DNA from: Bacteroidia bacterium
GTDB taxonomy: Bacteria > Bacteroidota > Bacteroidia > Cytophagales > Cyclobacteriaceae
Length of the DNA stretch: 6,601 nt
Reading direction: 5' to 3'
NCBI GenBank assembly: GCA_012031955.1
Contig: JAAURZ010000133.1
Location: 1 to 6,601 of the forward strand
Shown in pieces: positions 1 to 4,833 of the stretch (position 1 is the first letter of the stretch; each line of letters starts with the position of its first letter). The position numbers were made by a program, and so were the translations under genes. A model generated the notes under the pieces. It was given only the letters and a program-made list of their open reading frames with translations, had not been told where the DNA came from and did no database searches.

Positions 1-672
1 CCACGTCGCGGAAGACGCCGTCTTTAACGGTGTGAGTAATCTTCACAAAAGGCTCCACAGTCAAGTCGCTGTTCAAGAAGTAGATGGTTTCTACGTGGAT
101 AAATGTCATGCGCGGGGAACCCGGAATGTCAATAGGAACGCCACTTAATTGGGTGTTGGGAATGGTCGAATTCAGTACGCCCTGTGTGATTGGTGGGCCA
201 GGTGCTATTGGATTGCGTCGCGACGATGACCGCTCTTCCAACTCAACCGGATCCATGCGTGCCACGACTGCGAATGTTTTGAAATCCCTCAGCACTTCAA
301 CAAAGGTCGGACGTATTATATCGGTCTCAGGATCAGCGAGGTCTATCGCATAGTAGATTCGTTGCTTGTTCTGCGCTGTATCGAAAAACTCGAATGCCAC
401 TACGTTGCGTGAGGTGTACGATCGCGTCGTACCGTCGCTCTCGAACGCCACCAGGCCGTTCTTATCATTGTATCGTACCTGTCCCCTCAACTCGGTGCCA
501 TCGGCAAGCATGATCGACCCTCACTCCATTCCGTGGGTGGCAGAATCTGCTTGTAGGTAATGTCGGTGGTACTTTGCGCGATGGCTTTTGTATTCACCGC
601 CAAAATCACAATAAGGTATGTGGTGCAAAAAAGTACGTTCAAATTTGAGCCTGTTCTGTTATTGCTCGTCAT
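1..672 (-). CDS. Unrecognised exported protein, N-terminal part, frameshifted and cut by the window edge
   Basis: I do not recognise this family. The start ATG (670-672 on the minus strand) opens a classic signal peptide: Arg6, a hydrophobic stretch at about residues 11-26 (LNVLFCTTYLIVILAV) and an AIA|QS type-I cleavage site after residue 32. The reading frame stops early near 487, but adding one base at the C-run 518-520 joins it to a second open frame that continues to base 1. The join reads EWSEG-SIMLADGTELRGQV. The restored product is at least 224 residues and has no stop in the window. Residues 53-95 (ADGTELRGQV, then GLVAFES, then RNVVAFEFF) have the alternating pattern of a small beta-barrel; this is inference only. 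A Ser/Arg then Pro-rich segment lies at about 145-185. The protein is probably periplasmic or surface-located. It is transcribed divergently from glutamate dehydrogenase, with no functional link visible. Confidence 0.72.
518..520 (-). other. Apparent -1 base frameshift in the exported-protein gene
   Basis: The minus strand reads GAGTGAGGGTCGATC here. With GGG the frame runs into a TGA stop about a dozen codons on. With GGGG it continues as E-G-S-I-M-L-A-D-G and stays open for about 170 codons to the window edge. The exact base cannot be fixed; the G-run is the simplest site. Confidence 0.7.
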
Positions 673-711
673 GTTTTACGAAATTCCGGTAACGAAAAGA
701 ACGCGTGTCGA

Positions 712-745
712 AAAATGTATTGTTTGCCGTTGCCGGCTTCGCAAA
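712..745 (-). promoter_or_regulatory. Weak candidate promoter of the exported-protein gene
   Basis: On the minus strand a TTTG (742-745) is followed, after 22 bases, by TACATTTT (712-719). This matches the Bacteroidetes -33/-7 pattern TTTG...TAnnTTTG except for the last base and slightly long spacing. Initiation would fall near 705, giving a leader of about 33 bases before the ATG. AT-rich sequence makes chance matches likely. Confidence 0.28.
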
Positions 746-883
746 TTAAGCAACCAGATTTGGATTTACCTTTTCAACCAAGAAGAAAATGCTGCCGTAA
801 ACCGAACAAATCATAAAATGTGAAGTTCGTCCGGAATACATCAGCTTTTTTTATTGAAAAATTATGGGTGTATCTAATTTATC

Positions 884-891
884 TATCTTTG
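884..891 (+). promoter_or_regulatory. Candidate -7 promoter element of gdhA
   Basis: TATCTTTG is an exact match to the Bacteroidetes -7 consensus TAnnTTTG and lies 78 bases before the gdhA ATG. No good TTTG -33 element sits at the usual 19-21 base spacing; the nearest ATTG, at 853-856, is 27 bases away. Initiation would be near 897, leaving a leader of about 70 bases. Confidence 0.42.
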
Positions 892-969
892 CAACCGTTT
901 TAGAAGCCCATACTCGTAATTTTTTAACCAGTGCGAGAACTTCAAAACACAAACTTCTATACCGCTACT

Positions 970-2243
970 ATGGCTTACATTGAACCGGCTCCACTAAAAG
1001 ACAAGGAGAATCCGTTTGAAGCAATGATGTCCCGCTTTCATGTTGCTTCACAAATTCTGGGACTTGAAGAAGAAATTTACAACGTGTTGAAGTCGCCGGC
1101 CAAGCAAGTGATCGTATCACTGCCGGTAACGATGGACGACGGAAGCATCAAAGTGTTCGAAGGCTACCGCGTGGTACACTCCAACATCCTGGGCCCGTCG
1201 AAAGGCGGCATTCGCTTCGACCCGCTGGTGAACCTCGACGAAGTGAAGGCGCTGGCCGCCTGGATGACCTGGAAGTGCGCCGTGGTGGACATCCCTTATG
1301 GTGGCGCCAAGGGTGGCGTAACATGCAACCCGCGCGAAATGTCGGCCGGTGAAATTGAACGCCTTATGCGCGCGTACACCCAGGCAATGAACGACATTTT
1401 CGGACCCGACAAAGACATACCTGCGCCCGATATGGGTACGGGGCCACGCGAAATGGCCTGGCTGATGGACCAGTTTTCGCGCATGCAAGGCATGACTGTA
1501 CCGGCCGTTGTGACGGGCAAGCCCATCGTGTTGGGCGGGTCGCTGGGCCGGACCGAGGCTACCGGCCGCGGCGTAATGGTGTCGACGATGGCGGCGATGG
1601 AAAAACTGAAAATCAATCCTTACAAAGCAACGTGCGCGGTACAGGGATTTGGCAATGTGGGTTCGTGGGCGGCGCGGCTGCTGCACGAACGCGGGCTGAT
1701 CATTCAGGCGGTAAGCGACATTTCGGGCGCTTACTATAATGAAGGGGGCATCGACATTGAAGCAGCCGTGACGTACCGCGACAACAACCGTGGTTCGCTC
1801 GACGGCTTTTCAGGTGCAGAAAAATCAACGGCGACGACTTGCTCACACTCGATGTGGACGTGCTCGTGCCTGCAGCCACAGAAGATGTGATCACCAGCGG
1901 CAACGCCACCAACATCAAGGCGAAGCTGATAGTGGAAGGCGCCAACGGCCCCACGTCGTCGAAAGCTGACAACATCATCAATGAAAAAGGCATTGTGGTG
2001 GTGCCGGATATTCTCGCCAACGCGGGCGGCGTAACGGTTTCTTATTTTGAATGGATTCAGAACCGCCTGGGTTACAAATGGACGGCCGACCGGGTAAACC
2101 GCCGCTCGGACCGGATCATGAAGGATGCCTTCAATAATGTATACCGGGTTTCGCAGGAATACAAAGTGCCGATGCGAATTGCGGCGTACATGGTGGCCAT
2201 CGACAAGGTAGCCAAGACGTACAAATTCCGCGGCGGTTATTGA
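970..2243 (+). CDS. gdhA: Glutamate dehydrogenase (Glu/Leu/Phe/Val dehydrogenase family), interrupted by one frameshift
   Basis: This enzyme catalyses reversible NAD(P)-dependent oxidative deamination of glutamate to 2-oxoglutarate and ammonia in the cytoplasm, usually as a hexamer. The start is the ATG at 970 (MAYIEPAPLKDKENPFEAMM), which matches the family N-terminus; an in-frame GTG at 931 adds 13 unconvincing residues. Visible active-site lysines are K78 in GPSKGGIRF, K102 in MTWKCAVVDIP and K114 in GGAKGG, with D154 in APDMGTGPRE. Their spacings (24, 12, 40) equal those of K89, K113, K125 and D165 in the clostridial enzyme. K78 at the side-chain-carboxylate position favours glutamate over leucine. 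The Rossmann motif QGFGNVG spans 225-231. The frame breaks after the A-run 1820-1824; one extra A restores EKINGDDLL and continues through LIVEGANGPTS and VVPDILANAGGVTVSYFEW to TYKFRGGY. The restored length is 424 residues, normal for the family. Cofactor choice cannot be read. A terminator follows. Confidence 0.93.
1820..1824 (+). other. Apparent -1 base frameshift in gdhA
   Basis: GCAGAAAAATC is read as A-E-K-S and goes to a premature TGA at 1888-1890, destroying about 140 conserved residues. With six As it reads A-E-K-I-N-G-D-D-L-L-T-L and joins exactly to the downstream conserved half, which is open from before 1839 to 2243. Confidence 0.9.
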
Positions 2244-2277
2244 TCGCGACCGGATCGCATTCACATTAAAAAATATT

Positions 2278-2285
2278 TACTTTTG
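2278..2285 (+). promoter_or_regulatory. Candidate -7 element for psd, abutting the gdhA terminator
   Basis: TACTTTTG matches the Bacteroidetes TAnnTTTG -7 pattern exactly and ends one base before the terminator stem. Initiation would fall at about 2290-2292, some 42 bases before the psd ATG. No TTTG lies at the -33 position, so this could be chance in AT-rich sequence. Confidence 0.35.
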
Positions 2286-2320
2286 CAGCAGGTTGAATTT
2301 TCGGCCTGCTGTTTTTTTTT
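2286..2320 (+). terminator. Rho-independent terminator after gdhA
   Basis: CAGCAGG (2286-2292) pairs perfectly with CCTGCTG (2305-2311) around a 12-base loop and is followed at once by nine Ts (2312-2320). It lies 43 bases after the gdhA stop codon and ends 13 bases before the psd start codon. It should end gdhA transcripts and limit read-through into psd. Confidence 0.85.
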
Positions 2321-2333
2321 AACCACGCTACCA

Positions 2334-2993
2334 ATGACTTTACACCGCGAAGGAAGAACCATTCTTTTCATCATGCTTATTGTGCTGGTTCTCATCAACT
2401 GGGGAATCACGCGCCTCCTTCCCGGAAATGAAGTTGTGCTGAACACCGGCATTGGGATCAGCATCATACTATACCTGCTTGTCGTACAGTTTTTTCGCAA
2501 TCCCATTTTTACGGTGAAGAAGAATCCCAACCAGGTGCTCGCGCCTGCCGACGGCAAGGTGGTGGTGATAGAAGAAACAGAAGAGACTGAATACTTGAAA
2601 GACCGTCGAAAACAAATTTCCATTTTCATGTCTCCGGTAAACGTGCACGTAAACCGCAGTCCGGTGGGGGGCACTGTGAGTTTTGTGAAATATCATCCCG
2701 GCAAGTACCTGGTTGCCTGGCACCCCAAGTCGAGCACCGAAAATGAACGTACGACGGTTGTTGTGAAGACGGCCAAGAATGTGGAAGTGCTGTTTCGTCA
2801 GATAGCCGGCGCTGTGGCGCGCCGCATAAAATGGTACATTCACGAAGGGCAGTCACTCGACCAAGGCCAAGAATTCGGCTTCATCAAGTTCGGATCGCGC
2901 GTCGACATCTTTCTTCCGCTCAACGCCAGGATAAAGGTAAGTGTGGGTGACAAGACCAAAGGAGGGCGCACAGTGCTGGCGGAGTTCGAATAG
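2334..2993 (+). CDS. psd: Phosphatidylserine decarboxylase, short (archaeal-type) form
   Basis: This enzyme decarboxylates phosphatidylserine to phosphatidylethanolamine, the last step of PE synthesis, at the inner membrane. It is made as a proenzyme that cuts itself to form a pyruvoyl group. The product is 219 residues, typical of the short class and much shorter than the E. coli type. Two hydrophobic segments lie at about 9-28 and 36-53. Key residues are D73 in APADGKVV, H105 in FMSPVNVHVNRSP and the self-cleavage pair G187-S188 in FGSRVD, where S188 would become the pyruvoyl group; these fit the Asp-His-Ser set known for the family. The ATG at 2334 (MTLHREGRTI) is chosen because the family commonly begins this way. 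An in-frame TTG at 2283 lies inside the terminator and is rejected. There is no Shine-Dalgarno sequence. The gene stands between gdhA and a desaturase rather than beside a phosphatidylserine synthase. Confidence 0.93.
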   Translation: MTLHREGRTILFIMLIVLVLINWGITRLLPGNEVVLNTGIGISIILYLLVVQFFRNPIFTVKKNPNQVLAPADGKVVVIEETEETEYLKDRRKQISIFMSPVNVHVNRSPVGGTVSFVKYHPGKYLVAWHPKSSTENERTTVVVKTAKNVEVLFRQIAGAVARRIKWYIHEGQSLDQGQEFGFIKFGSRVDIFLPLNARIKVSVGDKTKGGRTVLAEFE

Positions 2994-3084
2994 GAAATTT
3001 GCCTTTCAAACTAATGTCTGTTAGCGTGGGGGAATTAAAATCCTTACATGCATACGGTCATGTCGACTAAGGTCGTTACCTTTA

Positions 3085-3092
3085 TAACTTTC
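3085..3092 (+). promoter_or_regulatory. Weak candidate -7 element of the desaturase gene
   Basis: TAACTTTC matches seven of eight positions of TAnnTTTG and lies 50 bases before the desaturase ATG. No TTTG is present at the -33 spacing. The 149-bp gap after psd (2994-3142) shows no clear terminator, so co-transcription with psd is also possible. Confidence 0.25.
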
Positions 3093-3142
3093 CAGTTTTG
3101 TATTCTACAATTTACGGAAACAAACCAGTATCACAGACAGAC

Positions 3143-4249
3143 ATGACCAAGGCCAAAACCATCAAGTTCGCCCCACCCCGATCAGACTTCTTTAGTACGC
3201 TTACGCAACGCGTGAACACCCATTTCAAGACGGAAAATGTTTCGAGGCACGCCAACAACCACATGAGGTTCAAAACCATCTTCATGTTCTGCCTGTACTT
3301 CACGCCCTATGTTATTATGGTGAGCGGGTACGTGCTCAACCCTTGGTTGATGCTCGGCCTTAGCTTGTTGATGGGCTGCGGCATTGCAGGCATCGGACTG
3401 GCGGTGATGCACGACGCCAACCACGGCGCGTATTCAAAGCATGCCTGGGTGAACTCGCTGCTGGGATATTCCCTGAACCTGGTGGGTGGCAGCGCCTTTA
3501 ACTGGAAAGTGCAGCACAACGTGCTCCACCATACCTACACCAACATTCACGATGTAGATGAAGATATTAGCCCGCGTGGCATCCTTCGCATGACGCCCCA
3601 TTCGAAGTGGGTGTTCATTCACCGCTTTCAGTTCTTGTACGCCTGGTTCTTCTACGGCCTCATGACGCTGGTGTGGGTGTTGGTAAAGGATTTTGTACGC
3701 ATTATAAAGTACCAGAAAGACGGCCACATACAAAGGCAAAAAAGCGATGTGCGCAAAGAGTGGGCTATCCTGATTCTCTCCAAAATATTGTATGTCGCAT
3801 ACATTTTTGTGCTGCCATACTACCTGCTGCCGCTCGCATGGTGGCAGTTGCTCATCGGCATTTTTGCGATGCACTACGTGGCCGGTTTTATACTCGCCAT
3901 TATATTCCAGCCTGCACACGTGATCGACGGCACATCGTACCCCATGCCAGACAACCACGGAGACATACACAATAGCTGGGCCGTGCATCAACTGTGCACC
4001 ACCACCAACTTTGCAAACAAGAGCCGTTTCTTTTCATGGTATGTGGGTGGGCTCAATTTCCAGATCGAACACCACTTGTTCCCCAACATCTGCCACGTTC
4101 ACTACCGAAAAATTTCGCGCATTGTGAAGGATACGGCCAACGAGTTTGGCTTGCCTTACCGCTCGGAGCCGACCTTTGTGCACGCGCTATGGGGCCATAC
4201 TAAATTGCTGAAGGAGTTGGGCCGCAAGCCCGCCGTTGTAGCCGGCTGA
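3143..4249 (+). CDS. Membrane fatty-acid desaturase (acyl-CoA or acyl-lipid type)
   Basis: This is a di-iron integral membrane enzyme that puts a cis double bond into a fatty acyl chain using oxygen and an electron donor. The product is 368 residues. All three histidine boxes are present: H90-D-A-N-H94, H125-N-V-L-H-H130 and Q307-I-E-H-H311 followed by LFPN. H259 in FQPAHV and H282 in WAVHQ are further likely iron-site residues. Hydrophobic spans lie at about 46-64, 66-88, 164-182, 206-228 and 233-256, the usual pattern of two hairpins with the histidines on the cytoplasmic side. The third box begins with Gln rather than His, as in front-end (delta-5/6-like) and linoleoyl-CoA-type desaturases, but no cytochrome b5 domain is fused, so the electron donor must be separate. 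The position of the double bond and the substrate cannot be read. The ATG at 3143 (MTKAKTIKFAPP) is preferred over an in-frame TTG at 3098. Confidence 0.92.
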   Translation: MTKAKTIKFAPPRSDFFSTLTQRVNTHFKTENVSRHANNHMRFKTIFMFCLYFTPYVIMVSGYVLNPWLMLGLSLLMGCGIAGIGLAVMHDANHGAYSKHAWVNSLLGYSLNLVGGSAFNWKVQHNVLHHTYTNIHDVDEDISPRGILRMTPHSKWVFIHRFQFLYAWFFYGLMTLVWVLVKDFVRIIKYQKDGHIQRQKSDVRKEWAILILSKILYVAYIFVLPYYLLPLAWWQLLIGIFAMHYVAGFILAIIFQPAHVIDGTSYPMPDNHGDIHNSWAVHQLCTTTNFANKSRFFSWYVGGLNFQIEHHLFPNICHVHYRKISRIVKDTANEFGLPYRSEPTFVHALWGHTKLLKELGRKPAVVAG

Positions 4250-4257
4250 CTCAGCCG
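4243..4257. repeat. Perfect 7-bp inverted repeat carrying both convergent stop codons
   Basis: CGGCTGA and TCAGCCG flank a single C. The left arm ends with the desaturase TGA (4247-4249), and the right arm begins with the TCA (4251-4253) that is the marR TGA on the other strand. RNA from either strand could form the hairpin, but no T-run follows in either direction, so it is not a standard terminator. Confidence 0.6.
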
Positions 4258-4699
4258 CGAAGTTTGTCGAGCATCCTGTTGAGTTCCAGCGCTTCCGCTT
4301 TGGTGATCGCCTTGAGCTGACCAAGCCATTCGGCGCTTTCCTTGTCGATGGTTGCCAGCAGGTTAAGTCCTTTTTCGGTGATCGAGACATCTACCTGCCG
4401 CCGGTTGTTCTCGCACAATTCCCGATTTACGAGGCCTTTCTGCCGTAGCTTTTCTACCAGCCTGGTGCAATTGCTGTTGCGATCTATCATACGCCCTGTA
4501 ATTTCCGACAACATCATTTTATTGGGATGAGACCCCCGTAATATTCGCAGCACGTTGTATTGCTCGGAGGTGACGCCATGCTTCTTGAACCGCGCTGCGT
4601 TGAGGTTGTAGAGCCAACCGCCGGTGAAGAGGATGTTCACCAGCATTTTTCATGTTCGTTGGCGAATGTGGGTTGTCTGAGCTCTTCTTCCAGTTTCAT
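4251..4699 (-). CDS. MarR-family transcriptional regulator, interrupted by one frameshift
   Basis: This is a winged-helix DNA-binding protein, normally a dimer whose DNA binding is relieved by a small ligand. From the ATG at 4697-4699 the sequence reads MKLEEELRQPTFANEHEK, then breaks at the T-run 4646-4650 and stops at a TGA two codons later. Adding one A (minus strand) gives EHEK-MLVNILFTGGWLYNL and a 149-residue protein, a normal MarR length. The alternative start at 4646 would give 131 residues and lose the first dimerisation helix. The helix-turn-helix lies at about 66-93 (LSEITGRMIDRNSNCTRLVEKL region) and the wing at about 95-110 (CENNRRQVDVSITEKG). It has a short leader, a strong promoter match and an operator-like inverted repeat upstream. 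It is divergent from the dehydratase and tail-to-tail with the desaturase; either could be a target. The ligand is unknown. Confidence 0.88.
4646..4650 (-). other. Apparent -1 base frameshift in marR
   Basis: The minus strand reads CATGAAAAATGCTGG: H-E-K-C-W then stop. With six As it reads H-E-K-M-L-V-N-I-L and joins directly to the rest of the MarR protein. The short A-run context GAAAAAT is the same as at the gdhA break. Confidence 0.85.
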
Positions 4700-4712
4700 G
4701 CTTCCTTATCTA

Positions 4713-4743
4713 CAAATGTAAAAACTAATATTGTTACAACAAT
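4713..4743 (-). promoter_or_regulatory. Promoter of marR
   Basis: On the minus strand ATTG (4740-4743) is followed after 19 bases by TACATTTG (4713-4720), an exact -7 consensus at the right spacing with three of four -33 bases matching. Initiation would be at about 4706-4709, giving a leader of only 7-10 bases before the ATG at 4699. This is the best promoter match in the window, and it also supports 4699 as the real start. Confidence 0.68.
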
Positions 4744-4744
4744 A
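4729..4744. promoter_or_regulatory. Candidate MarR operator (16-bp inverted repeat)
   Basis: TATTGTT and AACAATA are perfect 7-bp arms around AC. The length, AT-rich composition and symmetry fit a MarR-dimer site. The repeat covers the -33 element and part of the spacer of the marR promoter, so binding would block marR transcription. It lies about 90 bp upstream of the dehydratase start codon, so an effect on that gene is possible but less direct. Confidence 0.6.
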
Positions 4745-4756
4745 ATTACCCGGGCT

Positions 4757-4773
4757 AGTTATTACGAGTTATT
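4757..4773. repeat. AGTTATT direct repeat, 10-bp period
   Basis: AGTTATT occurs at 4757-4763 and again at 4767-4773, one helical turn apart, upstream of the dehydratase gene. It could be a tandem activator site, or a chance event in AT-rich sequence. Confidence 0.3.
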
Positions 4774-4784
4774 TTCGAAATGGG

Positions 4785-4815
4785 TTAGTAATGAAGAAAA
4801 ATCAAGATAATTTTA
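4785..4815 (+). promoter_or_regulatory. Weak candidate promoter of the dehydratase operon
   Basis: TTAG (4785-4788) and TAATTTTA (4808-4815) are 19 bases apart, and each differs from the Bacteroidetes consensus (TTTG, TAnnTTTG) by one base. Initiation near 4820 would leave a leader of about 14 bases before the ATG at 4834, like the short leader of marR. Confidence 0.35.
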
Positions 4816-4833
4816 GTGAGTATCCACACACCC

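Larger units (their letters stand above)
673..969. other. Divergent intergenic region between the exported-protein gene and gdhA
   Basis: This AT-rich 297-bp gap holds no convincing gene. A short plus-strand open frame (560-823) overlaps the signal-peptide end of the minus-strand gene and has no family-like sequence. The gap must contain promoters in both directions: a candidate -7 element for gdhA at 884-891, and weaker candidates for the minus-strand gene near 712-749. A T-run of seven bases occurs at 846-852 without a convincing stem before it. Confidence 0.6.

Noticed and set aside
84..560. Two plus-strand open frames (84-353 and 366-560)
   Set aside because: They lie opposite the minus-strand exported-protein gene, whose translation is far more protein-like and carries a signal peptide.
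560..823. Plus-strand open frame of 87 codons crossing into the intergenic region
   Set aside because: It overlaps the signal-peptide end of the minus-strand gene, its sequence looks random, and its only hydrophobic part mirrors the antisense signal peptide.
931..969. Upstream GTG start for gdhA
   Set aside because: The 13 added residues (MRELQNTNFYTAT) do not resemble the family, and the ATG at 970 begins the expected MAYIEPAPLKDKENPF.
1117..1686. Minus-strand open frame of 189 codons inside gdhA
   Set aside because: It is antisense to the conserved catalytic and Rossmann regions of glutamate dehydrogenase and has a low-quality, His/Arg-rich translation.
2283..2333. Upstream TTG start for psd
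   Set aside because: It would place translation through the terminator hairpin and T-run. The ATG at 2334 gives the expected MTLHREG start.
4251..4646. MarR as an intact 131-residue protein from the ATG at 4644-4646
   Set aside because: It would lack the N-terminal dimerisation helix and leave a convincing 18-residue N-terminal segment, plus a well-placed promoter, unexplained upstream.
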